Source: Nymphaea colorata (Eukaryota; Streptophyta; Magnoliopsida; Nymphaeales; Nymphaeaceae). From it: a stretch of DNA of 64,000 nucleotides. Within the stretch, counting starts at the first letter, position 1. Every line of letters starts with the position of its first letter. Both the position numbers and the translations under genes were made by a program. The notes below the pieces were generated by a model. It searched no databases and was not told where the DNA came from. It worked only from the letters and a program-made list of their open reading frames with translations. The stretch covers positions 33,908,769 to 33,972,768 of the forward strand of contig NC_045138.2 of NCBI RefSeq assembly GCF_008831285.2, given 5' to 3'. Below are positions 39,642-51,060 of the stretch, piece after piece.

Positions 39642-40790
39642 ATTCATATCCTTCAAAAGAGATTTAATCCATACAAGTTCACATGTGCACCAAGCCATAG
39701 CTCTGTATTCTGCTTCTGCACTTGATCTAGCAACTACTGATTGTTTTTTGCTTCTCCAAGTTACGAGATTGCCTCCAACAAAGGTACAAAAACCAGAAGT
39801 GAATCTTCTGTCATTTGGATCTCCTGCCCAGTCTGCATCAGTATAGCCCACAACATCAAGAGCCAGATCACGTTTCATCAAAATCCCTTTTCCAGGACAT
39901 CTTTTCAAATATCTCAAGATTCTATGAGCAGCTTCGACATGAGATGATCTAGGAGAGTGCATGAATTGGCTAATAAGACTTACAACATAAGATATGTCTG
40001 GTCTTGTAACAGTCAAGTATATGAGCTTACCAACAAGTTTCTGAAAGCTTTGAACATTCTCGACAAGTTCACCTTCATCCTTCTTTAATTTACAATTGAC
40101 TTCGAGAGGAGTCTCTGCAGGTTTGGTACCTAAGCATCCAGTTTCTTTCAACAGATCTAGCGTATATTTCTTTTGATAAAGAAAAACTTCTTTATTTGAG
40201 TGAGCAACTTCAATTCTTAAGAAGAATCTTAGTGTTCCCAAATCCTTTATTTCAAAGAGCCGATTGAGATAATCCTTCACGCGTGGCATAAAGTCAATAT
40301 CATCACCTGTCATTATTATGTCATCCACATAAACCAAGATAACACAAATTTTAGAATTTTTCAAAGACGTGAACATAGTATGATCAGCACTGCTTCTTTT
40401 GAAACCCATTTTAACAAGAGCATCACTAAGACGAGAGAACCAAGCTCGTGGTGACTGTTTCAACCCGTATAGAGCTTTTTTAACTTACAAACATGCTTGT
40501 GCTCATTTTTTATACCTTTTGGAGCCTCCATATAAACTTCTTCATTGAGTTCCCCATGAAGAAAAGCATTTTTGACATCGAGCTGAATCAGAGGCCATCT
40601 CTTGTTTGCTGCTACTGAAATCAAAGTTCGGACATAGCTCATCTTTGCAACAAGGGCAAAAGTTTCAGTATAGTCAATACCTTCGGTTTGAGTGAAGCCT
40701 TTGGTAACCAAACGAGCTTTGTATCGGTCTACACTTCCATCACTGTTATATTGTATTCGATAAGCCCACTTGCATCCAACCAGCTTTTTA
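39642..40790 (-). other. Reverse transcriptase/RNase H region of outer copia element
   Basis: Contains [40 protein letters not shown] and SSAEAEYRAMA, in copia order on the minus strand. Fossil. Confidence 0.85.
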
Positions 40791-41146
40791 CCATCAGGTA
40801 AAGGAACTAGATCCCAAGTCTGATTTTTTTGTCAGTGCCACAAGCTCCTCTTTCATTGCATTTCGCCATTCTGGATCAAAATTAGCCTCCTCATAGGTTT
40901 TTGGTTCATGTTGGGAATATGCATTTAGGATATAGGATTTATAGTGAATGGGCAAGTTTTCAAATGAAAGGTATTGGTCTATGGAGTAGTTTTTGTTTGT
41001 AAGATAAGTGTAATAGTCACTAAACTTGGTTGGTGGTTTAGTAGGGTCAGTGTACCGTCTAATGGAGTTTTCTTGAGAGGTTTGGCTTGAGTTGCTCAAG
41101 TTGGAATTGGGTTCAGTGGAAGGAGTGAGAGGATTGGTGTCGGTAT

Positions 41147-41198
41147 TGATAGAAATGTAGCACCAATATCTGTAACCCGAAAACAGCACTCAAGCAGG

Positions 41199-41243
<45 letters not shown>

Positions 41244-41606
41244 TGAAAACAAGAAGAAACTGAGGAGAAGAAGCCGTAGCCAAAATGGTTTGCACGGCCT
41301 CTATTTATAATCTCATTTTCAGAATTCTAAGAGTCTCCAATCGTAGAATCCTAGGAGATTTCACAAGCTTCAAGGACATTAATTACATCATAGAAACCTA
41401 AGAGACTTCACATATTACAAGGATATTAACTACAACATAGAATCCTAGGAGACTTCCCATATAACAAGGATATTAACTATAACATAGAATCCTAGGAGAC
41501 TCTTCACATGTTACAAGGACATTAAATATTTTAACACATTCTACAAGGAGGTGGAATCCTAAGAGACTCCTCTTCAACGTGCTGGTGAAGGATTTATATT
41601 TTAACA
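41147..41606 (-). repeat. Inner copia 3' LTR
   Basis: 460 bp, direct repeat of 46139-46598, preceded by the GGTAT target duplication. Confidence 0.95.
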
Positions 41607-44600
41607 CCCTCCCTCAAGTTGTGCATGGTTTTGCACCATGTACAACTTGCCTTTTAGAAACCAGAATCGTTCCTTTGTTAATCCTTTTGTAAATAAGTCT
41701 GCAACTTGTTCATCTGTACGAACATAAATAGGCTGAATTTTCTTGTCTTCCACCTTTTGTCTAACAAAGTGTTGATCAATCTCAATGTGCTTTGTTCGAC
41801 CATGTTGTACGGGATTAAAGGCAATGTTAATAGCGCTTTGATTATCGCACATTAACATTGATGTTTTAATCTTTTCTCCAATGTCTTCTAGCAAATGTCT
41901 AACCCATGTAACTTCAGCAGTACCTGCAGCCATGCATCTGTATTCAGCTTCAGTGCTGGATCTTGCTACTGCCTTTTGCTTTCGACAACTCCAAGACACA
42001 AGATTACGTCCAATGAAAATACAAAAACCAGAAATGGACTTTCTTTGATCGGGATCTCCAGCCCAATCTGCATCTGTGAATGTCATAAGTTGATGTCCAG
42101 TAGTTATATTTTCACTCTTACCATAAACTAAGCCATCTCTTGCTGTCCCTTTAAGATATCTTAATATTCTTTTGACAGCATCCATGTGAGTATCTCTAGG
42201 TGCATGCATAAATTGGGATACTTGATTCACAGCATATATAATATCTGGTCTAGTAAATGTAAGATATTGAAGTGCCCCAACAATACTTCGATATTGTGTA
42301 GGATCTTCATATAACTCCCCATCTTGAGCACTTAGTCTTTGATTTAGAACACTAGGAGTTCCAACAGGCTTACAATCAGACATACCTGACTTTTTCAACA
42401 AATCCAACGTGTATTTCTGTTGTGTCAATGTGAGGCGATTATTGTGCCTATCAATCTCCACTCCAAGAAAGAATCGTAAATCACCAAGCTCTTTCATTTT
42501 GAAGTTTTGCATCATCAAAACTTTAGCTTCTTCTATGTGTTTTTCTGAATTGCCTGTGATAACAATATCATCAACATATATAAGAAGTAAAGTAAATATG
42601 TTTTCCTTTCGATAAATGAAAAGAGAGTGATCTAGAGGACATCTCCGAAAATCACATTCTTGAATCTTGCAAGAGAAACTGTCAAACCACGAACGTGAGG
42701 CCTGTTTAAGTCCATAAATAGATTTTCTTAGTTTGCAAACCCATGCATGAGAGTCTCCTTTCGTGTATCCTGGAGGTTGTTCCATATATACTTCCTCCCT
42801 TAAATCACCATGAAGAAAAGCATTCTTCACGTCCATTTGATGTAGTCTCCATCCATATTCAACTGCCAATGATATAATCACGCGAATTGTTCCCATTTTG
42901 ATCACAGGGCTGAATGTCTCATCATAATCTTCTCCATATTGTTGTGTAAACCCTTTTGCTACTAACCTTGCTTTGTGTCTTTCTATGCTGCCGTCAGGTT
43001 TGTATTTAATTTTGTATACCCATTTGGAGCCCACTACGTTCTTTTCGTGTGGCCTCGGAACGATCTCCCATGTTCCACATTCATGCAAGGCATCCATTTC
43101 TTCTTTCATAGCCTTTCTCCAATGATGTGATTTTGATGCTTCATCAAATGAAGTAGGTTCTTCCTCCTTGCCAACTTTTGCCATGAATAACTGAAAATCA
43201 AGTGATAAAGAATCATAGCTAACCCACCTGTGAATGGGATGACGAATGCGTTGGGATCTTCTAAGGTGGGGCATGTTGTCTTCTTCACTGTGAGCATCTC
43301 TGTCCCTTAGTCGTCGACTGTAGATAAGACCCGAATACCGATGTGCATCGTTGCTCTGTTCATTATTGTTTTCGTGATGACTTAATGACTGTGTTGGATC
43401 TTCTTGATTTTCACTTTGAGCCATATCCGACGGTTGTATTGCTCTCTCTGAATCTTCACTTTGAGGCACATCATTTTCTATAACAGGATCTGCATTGAAT
43501 AACTGTGTACTGGTCCAGGGATCATAAGATTCAATGGTCATAGGCATTTCATTTGTATTATCAAAACTATGTTCATCAAAAATGACATTTCTTGAAGTTT
43601 TGATACGTTTAGTTGTTGGATCATAGCATCGAAAACCTTTATATTCATCAGCATATTCAACGAATCTACATTGAATAGCTTTGTCTTGAAACTTGTTCCT
43701 CAAGGCAGCATCAACGTGAACATAGCATACACAACCAAAAACCTTCAAGTTCTTGTAATCAGGTTGTTTGCCTAAGAGTGTAAAATATGGCGATTTAGAC
43801 ATCAAGAGTGTCATAGGCAAACAATTTATTATGTATACAGCAGTATGGAAGGCTTCAGTCCACAAGGAAATGGGCACATTAGTATCATGCATCATGCTCA
43901 TGGCGCTTTCAACTATATGTCGATGTTTCCGCTCAACTACACCATTTTGTTGTGGTGTGTAAGGGCAGAAAATTTGTCTAGTTATCCCTTTTTCACGTAG
44001 AAATTCAATAAAATCAAGCGAGGAATATTCTCCCCCTCCATCACATTGAAAATGCACCACATTGGATGAAAATTTAGTTTGAATCATGGCATAGAAGTTT
44101 CGAAATATGTGAGGTACTTCTGATTTGTGTTTCATGAAGTAAATCCAGGTGAAACGTGAGTAAGAGTCAATGAATAAGACATAATATCTTGACCCAGACA
44201 TGGAATCAATAGGGGCTGGCCCCCATACATCAGAAAAAATAGTTTCAAAAGGTTTGGAAGCCCTTTGATTTATATTATGGAAAGGTAAAACATGACTCTT
44301 ACAAAGTCCACAACTTGAACATTTTTTGACACTTGAAGTAAGAGGTAAACTTGATCTTGGAATGAGACTATCTGTGACAAGTTTTTCAATGAAATGTCGA
44401 CCACAGTGTCCTAGCCGACTATGCCACAAATCAGACTCCAAAAATTGGTTAGGGCCCCTTACTTTTGATTGAAAATGGCAAGAACTTGGCACTGATGACG
44501 CATTATGAGAAAGAGAAAATGTCTTCAATCCTATATCAAAAGTGGATGAATCCTTGGGTAGACATTCCTTGAGGACGTACATATTCCCTTGACGCTCCCC

Positions 44601-46016
44601 TCTAGCGAACATTTTCTTCGTTTGGAGGTCCTTGACATAGACAGAAGAAGGTGTGAATTCAACAGAAGAGCTTGTATCATCAATGAGTTTAGAAATGGAT
44701 ATGATGTTCTTTTTGATATTGGGAGCAAGAACAACATTAGACAGTGATAGAGACGAGGATGACAATGGAATATGTGCATTTCCAATATGTGTAATAGGAT
44801 GAGATTTTCCATCACCTGTTATAATGCAACTTCTACCGTAATGAGGGGATAAGTTAGTCAATTTACCTGCATTTCCTGTCACATGGGTAGCTGCACCTGA
44901 ATCCAAGAACCATTCTCCCTGCTCATTTTGCTTTATAGTCATCTTTGAGAATGCGGCCATCAATAGCTGTTGCATATCTTCAGCGGTGGATTTAGAACTT
45001 TGTCCTCCTTGTTTATAATCATGTCTTACTCCTTTGTTTTTATTTTGAGGATTAAACCAACATTGTGCCTTCATGTGTCCTTTCTTGTTGCACTGAAAAC
45101 AAATTGGTATTTTTCTTGAAGTATCCAAAGGAGACATACCTTGGTTATGTGGTGTTGGTAGAATGCCACGACCACCATGGTTGGAGTTCCCATGGCTCTT
45201 ACCAAACTTTACATTCATAGCCAACACATTTTGGGAGTTCCCTTGATCAGTCCTTTCAATGACTCTTTTCATATTCATTTCATGTTGGAGAAGTTTACCT
45301 TGTAGTTCGTTGAAGGAAGGCAGAACAGGAAGGACCTCAAGAGCTGTAATAAAAGCATGATAATCATGCCCAAGTCCATTCAAGGTTTGCTGCACCTTTT
45401 CCTTATCAGAAATGTTATTCCCTGAGGCAGCAAGTTGGTCTGCGACGGCCTTAATACGCCCCAAATAATCCATGATAGACGTTGAACCTTTGCTCAAATT
45501 CTGAAATTCTTTCTTTAAGTACATAATTCGAGCTTCTGATATTTGGGAAAAGGTATCAGCAAGGGTTTCCCATAATTCTTCTGCAGTACAATCATCAGAA
45601 ACTGAAAGTAACACTTGTTGAGATAAAGTGGACAAAATATACGCAACCAGACTTTGATCACGTCTCATCCACATAGCATGTTCAGGATTGTTGTCTTCAT
45701 GAACAACAATAACTTCTCCTGCCTCATTTTTTATTTCCTGTAAGACGGATATTGGTGGAGCCTTTGTTGAACCATCGAGATGTCCAAAGAGGCCTTGACT
45801 TCTTATGAAAGGCATGATTTGCCTTTTCCAGATCAGATAATTCTCATGGTTGAGTTTTTCGGTAATAAGGTGAGGAAGAAAACTTGAGGACATGCCAGAA
45901 TGCGAAAGGTTTTCCATGACAGCAGAAAAGAATGGTATATAGGTAGAAGATGAGAGGGAAAGAAGACACGATATAACAAGATGTGTCCTTGGTAAGCAAG
46001 AAGAAAAAAGGAACAA
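41601..46016 (-). CDS. Copia gag-pol polyprotein (inner element)
   Basis: A single 1471-residue frame in family order. The gag domain starts near residue 50 (KLNHENYLIWKRQIMPF), followed by a CCHC knuckle (CFQCNKKGHMKAQC) and protease (WFLDSGAATHV). The integrase has an HHCC zinc site (HSRLGHC...CSSCGLC) and a catalytic core (DVWGPAP onward). Reverse transcriptase has VKNAFLHG and YVDD (LLIYVDDIVITG). RNase H has DADWAGD and STEAEYR and ends with a LFTKGLTKERF tail. This order (integrase before reverse transcriptase) defines Ty1/copia. The gag start resembles the Ale/Retrofit lineage, but I do not assign it firmly. The frame looks whole. Confidence 0.93.
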   Translation of the reverse strand: MFLFSSCLPRTHLVISCLLSLSSSTYIPFFSAVMENLSHSGMSSSFLPHLITEKLNHENYLIWKRQIMPFIRSQGLFGHLDGSTKAPPISVLQEIKNEAGEVIVVHEDNNPEHAMWMRRDQSLVAYILSTLSQQVLLSVSDDCTAEELWETLADTFSQISEARIMYLKKEFQNLSKGSTSIMDYLGRIKAVADQLAASGNNISDKEKVQQTLNGLGHDYHAFITALEVLPVLPSFNELQGKLLQHEMNMKRVIERTDQGNSQNVLAMNVKFGKSHGNSNHGGRGILPTPHNQGMSPLDTSRKIPICFQCNKKGHMKAQCWFNPQNKNKGVRHDYKQGGQSSKSTAEDMQQLLMAAFSKMTIKQNEQGEWFLDSGAATHVTGNAGKLTNLSPHYGRSCIITGDGKSHPITHIGNAHIPLSSSSLSLSNVVLAPNIKKNIISISKLIDDTSSSVEFTPSSVYVKDLQTKKMFARGERQGNMYVLKECLPKDSSTFDIGLKTFSLSHNASSVPSSCHFQSKVRGPNQFLESDLWHSRLGHCGRHFIEKLVTDSLIPRSSLPLTSSVKKCSSCGLCKSHVLPFHNINQRASKPFETIFSDVWGPAPIDSMSGSRYYVLFIDSYSRFTWIYFMKHKSEVPHIFRNFYAMIQTKFSSNVVHFQCDGGGEYSSLDFIEFLREKGITRQIFCPYTPQQNGVVERKHRHIVESAMSMMHDTNVPISLWTEAFHTAVYIINCLPMTLLMSKSPYFTLLGKQPDYKNLKVFGCVCYVHVDAALRNKFQDKAIQCRFVEYADEYKGFRCYDPTTKRIKTSRNVIFDEHSFDNTNEMPMTIESYDPWTSTQLFNADPVIENDVPQSEDSERAIQPSDMAQSENQEDPTQSLSHHENNNEQSNDAHRYSGLIYSRRLRDRDAHSEEDNMPHLRRSQRIRHPIHRWVSYDSLSLDFQLFMAKVGKEEEPTSFDEASKSHHWRKAMKEEMDALHECGTWEIVPRPHEKNVVGSKWVYKIKYKPDGSIERHKARLVAKGFTQQYGEDYDETFSPVIKMGTIRVIISLAVEYGWRLHQMDVKNAFLHGDLREEVYMEQPPGYTKGDSHAWVCKLRKSIYGLKQASRSWFDSFSCKIQECDFRRCPLDHSLFIYRKENIFTLLLIYVDDIVITGNSEKHIEEAKVLMMQNFKMKELGDLRFFLGVEIDRHNNRLTLTQQKYTLDLLKKSGMSDCKPVGTPSVLNQRLSAQDGELYEDPTQYRSIVGALQYLTFTRPDIIYAVNQVSQFMHAPRDTHMDAVKRILRYLKGTARDGLVYGKSENITTGHQLMTFTDADWAGDPDQRKSISGFCIFIGRNLVSWSCRKQKAVARSSTEAEYRCMAAGTAEVTWVRHLLEDIGEKIKTSMLMCDNQSAINIAFNPVQHGRTKHIEIDQHFVRQKVEDKKIQPIYVRTDEQVADLFTKGLTKERFWFLKGKLYMVQNHAQLEGGC
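41607..41618 (-). other. Polypurine tract of inner copia element
   Basis: On the minus strand CTTGAGGGAGGG directly abuts the 3' LTR. This is the expected priming site for plus-strand DNA synthesis. Confidence 0.75.
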
Positions 46017-46120
46017 GAATTGCGCAAGAGAAAAGTAAATTCAGGATAGAGACAAGATGAGAAAAGAGTTCTAACCAGATCAGACCTGTTTGGGCATTTC
46101 GTTTGGTAGAGATAACGTAA

Positions 46121-46138
46121 CCTGGCGCTCTGATACCA
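46121..46138 (-). other. tRNA primer-binding site of inner copia element
   Basis: On the minus strand TGGTATCAGAGCGCCAGG directly follows the 5' LTR. TGGTATCAGAGC is the usual plant copia site for initiator methionine tRNA. Confidence 0.9.
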
Positions 46139-46190
46139 TGATAGAAATGTAGCACCAATATCTGTAACCCGAAAACAGCACTCAAGCAGG

Positions 46191-46235
<45 letters not shown>

Positions 46236-46598
46236 TGAAAACAAGAAGAAACTGAGGAGAAGAAGCCGTAGCCAAAATGGTTTGCACGGCCTCTATTTAT
46301 AATCTCATTTTCAGAATTCTAAGAGTCTCCAATCGTAGAATCCTAGGAGATTTCACAAGCTTCAAGGACATTAATTACATCATAGAAACCTAAGAGACTT
46401 CACATATTACAAGGATATTAACTACAACATAGAATCCTAGGAGACTTCCCATATAACAAGGATATTAACTATAACATAGAATCCTAGGAGACTCTTCACA
46501 TGTTACAAGGACATTAAATATTTTAACACATTCTACAAGGAGGTGGAATCCTAAGAGACTCCTCTTCAACGTGCTGGTGAAGGATTTATATTTTAACA
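46139..46598 (-). repeat. Inner copia 5' LTR
   Basis: 460 bp, direct repeat of 41147-41606, followed by the GGTAT target duplication. Confidence 0.95.
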
Positions 46599-46603
46599 GG
46601 TAT

Positions 46604-47669
46604 GAGGTTGTTGAATTCTTTGTGGTGAAGGCAATGATGTAGGCAAGGACACAACATTTGAGGTGCTTTGATTTGATTCAGAATGAGGCTGTCTTGCGAA
46701 AGGAACTTCATCGCCAATTCCAACTAATGGCAATACAGTCTTCTCACTTGCATAAGGAGATTTCTTGTTGTTTTCAGCTATGGGCTGCTTGACGTTCATC
46801 TCCCCCTTTCTTTGGTCATCAAAGAATGACTCCTGTTCAAAAAACTTCACATCACGAGATATAAGAAATTTTTTAGTAGTTGGATCATAACACTTGTACC
46901 CCTTCTTTCTACTAGAATAGCCGAGGAAGATACATTTAACAGCATGCTTTTCAAATTTGTTCCTAAATTTTTCTTGTATATGAGCATAACACTTGCATCC
47001 GAACACTTTATAATGCTTTATAGATACTTTTCTATTGAGAAGAACTTCTATAGGAATTTTATTTTTAATGCTAGAGTTGGGTGCCCTGTTGGCAATATAA
47101 CATGCTATAGTTATAGCATCATTCCAAAAACGAAACGGAACATGCATATGTATCATAAGAGAACGAGCAATGTTCAGAAGTTGTCTATTTTTTCGTTCAG
47201 CAACTCCATTCTGCTGTGGGATACCAACACAAGAGTACTGAGGCTGTATTCCTTCTCCTTTTAGAAAGTTTTCAAGAGCATCATTCACACATTCGCCTCT
47301 ATTATCGAAGCGAAGTTTTTTAATTTTTACTCCATATTGAGTATGTACCATCTTGAAAAAATCTTGAAAAGCATTAAAAACTTCACTCTTATGCTTGAGA
47401 AAAAACAACCAAGTCATGCGAGTCTTATCATCAATAAAGGAAACATAGTATCTAAATCCAGAATATGACACTTCTGGGACTGGTCCCCAAACATCTGAGT
47501 GAACTAAATCAAAAATTGCATTAGACTTTTCAGTAGAAGATTGAAATGGTAGTCTCGTGGATTTAGAAAATTCACAAGCATCACATGAAGTATTTTCAAC
47601 TGTAAGATAAGGAATAAGACGAATTAAATTTTGGTCAGAGATGTGACCAGGTCTGGCGTGCCAGGTCAA
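46604..47669 (-). other. Integrase region of outer copia element
   Basis: Contains copia GAG-pre-integrase and integrase core words (WHARPGHIS, CDACEFSKSTRLPF, FDLVHSDVWGP, GIPQQNGVAERKNR). It abuts the right target duplication of the inner element. Fossil. Confidence 0.85.
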
Positions 47670-48579
47670 CTTCTATCTTTCTGGTCATTCATCATGAAAC
47701 TGCAACTATCTTTCTCCATCACGTACAACTCATTCTGCTCGTGCCCTCTACCAATCTCCCGTTTCATCACACGATCCTGAAATATCACATCCTTTGAGGA
47801 AAAAACAGCCAGATAATCATGAGACTTGGTTAATTTGCTTACTGACATAAGATTTGCTGATAGTTTAGGAATATATAAAACTCGAGATTTCTGCCCCCTT
47901 TCAAAGAATTTAGTTTCACCGTATCCTTCAGCAGTAATTGCCGATCCATCAGCAGTAAAACAGGTCGTTTATTTGTTTTGTCAATGTTGATCGATTTTGT
48001 TATGTCACTAGACATATGATCAGTAGCTCCTGTATCAATGACCCATGTAGAACGATTTAAAGTAGCAGTCAAAGCAAAGTTGTTACCTTCAGAATTGCTG
48101 ATGGGCTGAGATGAAATTAAATTTGTCTTGGCGAATTTTTGAAAGAATTTCTCAAGATCGTCCTTGGTAACGAAGTTGGCTGAGTCAGAATTTGTGGAAG
48201 TCACTGCTTTATCTCTTGTGGGTTTTCCAACCAGCTCTCAGCATTTTTCACGGGTATGCCTAGATCGCCTGCAGTGGGTGCATTTAGATTTGTTTCTTCC
48301 TTTCTGTTAGCTGAATTTGGCATTGAGAGGCTTGTTGGCATTCAGAAGTTTTTGATCTCCTTTGGTATAATCGGCTTGGTCTACATATGCCATTTTTTCA
48401 TTGCTTTCTTCAGTTTTGGTGTTGGAATTCATAACTTGTCTTCGGGCAGCCTCCCTTTGTATCATTTGACAAACGCTATTGAAGTTGGGAAAGGGAGTGG
48501 TATTAAGGATTTGACTCCTAACACCCTCATATTCAGCTCTTAATCCAGCCAGAAACTTAAATATTTTGTCTTCTTCAAA

Positions 48580-49095
48580 TCAAATTTTGTATGTATCGGG
48601 ATCAGTCGTAGCAGGCCTATATTGCATAAGTTCATCAAATCGGCTTTTGAGTTCTCCTATGTAAAGATTTAGCAGCTTTTCTCCCTTCATAAGGTTGGCG
48701 ATCTCGACTTGAATTTGATAAACTCGTGCGAGATTATTTTGTTCGGAGAAGAGTTGTTTTAACTCATCCCAAATCTCTTTTGCAGTTTCTTGATACATAA
48801 ATAATTTTAAAATAGAGGGCTCCATAGAGTTGATAAGCCATGACATTACCATATCATTTTCAGATTGCCAATCATCAAATTTAGGATCCGAACTATCTGG
48901 AGGACTGATCTTTCCGTTTATGTAGCCGATTTTGGATCGTCCGCTTAAAAATAATCGAGCCGCCTTTGCCCAACTCAAGTAATTTTCACCATTCAAGAGA
49001 ATATTGGTGATTTTCAAAGGTTGGATGCCTTGTTCGTTGTTATTGAGGCGTCTAGAGTTTTCTGTATTTTCTTGTCTTTGTTGTTCGCTTGCCAT
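48580..49095 (-). other. gag region of outer copia element
   Basis: A UBN2-type copia gag with the motif NGENYLSWAKAARLFL, belonging to the broken outer element. Unlike the inner element's gag in sequence, so the two elements are different families. Confidence 0.8.
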
Positions 49096-49878
49096 GATTT
49101 AAGCCAAGAAATGACAGAAATCTATCAAATATAGAAAGAGATATCAAAAAAACCAACCTTGGTGCAGCAGAGAATTCAGAAGACCAAAGAAAGATTCCAG
49201 AAGGCCTGGCGGAACTACAGGACTCCTGGTCGACAGTGGAGGTCCTTCTTTGAAAAGTCACCAAAAATCAACCCAAGCTCCAATCGTTCTGAAATTTGGT
49301 CCACAGCACCCTTGGATATGTATGGAAGGACGCCCCAAGAATGAGCTTCAACCGACTCTCCTAGGTAGGACTCGTTGAAGCTGGAAGATGTCAATCTGTT
49401 GCAGGTTCCAATTCTGTTCAGGTTAAGGCAAAGAACAGAGGAACAAAAGCGATTCTCAGGACAGGGCGATCTTTCAAAAATCACCACGGATGATCTCGAC
49501 CTCCAAAAATCCTAAAAACTGGTTGGTAGGTGGCTGATATCCCAAGGAACAGACGTCCAAAAGATCAAGCCAAAAAAGGAACTCCAGATATGACTCGTTG
49601 AAGGGTTTCTCCTCTGTTTTAATCACCCACCCAGTTCTGCTATCTTATGCTGAAACAGAACACAATAGATAAGCGGCATGAAGAAAAACAAGGTTCTGCC
49701 GATGCCGATGAAAATTTTGGTTGAGCATCAGACAACAGACTCCGCAAGCGTGAAACGCCGTTGAATAAGAATTCCAAATCTGATGATAAATTCAGCAGCA
49801 GCTCCACAACCACCCGACGCTTCAAAAAAACAGCAGAGAAAAAATTTCCAGCAGGATCACATAACCTTCTCTGATACA

Positions 49879-50173
49879 TGTTAAAAAACCATAAGAGGAA
49901 CAAGGAGAAACAACAAGAATTTACGTGGTTCGGCACTGAGGCCTACGTCCACGGAGGAAGAAGAAGACTTTCACTTTTTTTATTTCACTGCTCTGTTTAC
50001 AATCAAAGAGAGAAGGGAGATTTATACACTTTGATTTTGGCGATAACCAAGAGAACGGTTATGCAAAGAATTATGGAGGATTTCTTTCCCTTATCTAATC
50101 AATTGTAACAGCAGGATACTCTTGATATGCTTGCCAATCTTGATGTCAATCTTCCTCAATAAATCTCGTAACA
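49879..50173 (-). repeat. Outer copia 5' LTR
   Basis: A 295-bp repeat running TGTTA to TAACA, followed by the ATATC target duplication. A sequence resembling an initiator-Met tRNA primer site adjoins it on the element's inner side. Confidence 0.85.
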
Positions 50174-50178
50174 ATATC

Positions 50179-51060
50179 TACCCTTTCTTATGAACAAAAA
50201 AATTTCGTGAACCGACATAACTCATAAATTCAGTAGAGGTTGAGTAGTTGCAGCTAATCCTAGCGTAGCTGGCCCAAGTCATCTTACGTAGTTGGTTGAA
50301 CCGACAATAGATGGGTGACTGGTTGTTAGTTCAATTGTAAGTAAGGGTGGAGCCAAGGGGGCTTGTAGGCACCATGGTGCCTCTCAAAAAAAAAAAATTT
50401 ACATGTAAATTTTAAAAAATTTAAGTTGTCATATATAAAAATTAAAAAAAAAAAGATATTTCTGGCACTGTCAAAATTTAAAAAGTTTAATTCAGCTCCC
50501 TCCTCATGAAAAATTTCTGGCTCTCTCCTTGGTAAGCCAACAAATGTAAAAGCCTTAGGACAATGTATTAACTTGAGATTTAATCTACTTGGTCAGGGAG
50601 CAGCAATGTTTCTTGACGAAAGTGCAAAATCATCACATAACAAGTGAGGAAATTAAATTAAATTACTAGTTCTAGTATAGCTGATCCTAGGTCATTATCA
50701 AGTGGCTGAATATAAAACGAAAGATAGAATTGAGACTAGGTGCTTATCTCAATTCCATCCAAGATTAGATCTTGGTTGCTCAACTTGCCCGAGGAATAAA
50801 TTTGAGCTTGCTACCCAAGGTGGGTGGGTTCGTTTCCACACTAGAGCTACTCTAGACTGAGCTGAGTAAAGTAAAGGAAGGTTCAATCACAAACTGGTTT
50901 CTTTACCCAAGAATATCTACTAGCTAAAATGAGCAAGCAATAGATTCAATCACTTGTCGTCTTGAGAAATGATAAGATATGTATTCTATGTTGAATTTTT
51001 ATTCAACCTATTTTCGTGTGTTATGCCCCCAATCTGAGTAGTTTTTCTTTCTAAATGCAG
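50179..51060. other. Copy A flank upstream of the lost H2A
   Basis: Matches about 61935-62520, which lies upstream of H2A in copy B. Shared words include GAACCGACAT, CTCATAAATTCAGT and AGACTGAGCTGAGTAAAG. No coding frame. Similarity ends near 51060, where a foreign insert begins. Confidence 0.75.

Larger units (their letters stand above)
41147..46598 (-). mobile_element. Ty1/copia LTR retrotransposon, inner, looks whole
   Basis: A 5452-bp element nested in the pol region of the outer copia element. Two 460-bp LTRs (41147-41606 and 46139-46598) look identical by eye, including a 37-base GA tract of equal length. Termini are TGTTA...TATCA on the minus strand and the target duplication is GGTAT (41142-41146 and 46599-46603). 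A primer site complementary to initiator Met tRNA adjoins the 5' LTR, and a purine-rich tract adjoins the 3' LTR. One long gag-pol frame lies between them. The LTR identity implies a very recent insertion. Confidence 0.95.
39370..50173 (-). mobile_element. Ty1/copia LTR retrotransposon, outer, broken
   Basis: LTRs lie at 49879-50173 (5', minus orientation) and 39370-39641 (3'). Termini are TGTTA/TAACA and a 5-bp target duplication ATATC sits at 39365-39369 and 50174-50178. Parts on the minus strand: gag at about 48580-49095, protease region (DTGATDHMS) at about 47839-48204, integrase at about 46604-47669, and reverse transcriptase with YVDD plus RNase H at about 39642-40790. It is a fossil with several breaks, and it is interrupted by a complete younger copia element at 41147-46598. 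By eye the two LTRs differ at about eight positions over 270 bases, so it is older than its guest. It sits in copy A only, so it inserted after the TPS/H2A duplication. Confidence 0.88.

Noticed and set aside
41113-41295. Small frame with a Ser-Leu repeat, seen again at 45844-46287
   Set aside because: It is a translation of the GA tract in the copia LTRs, not a host peptide.
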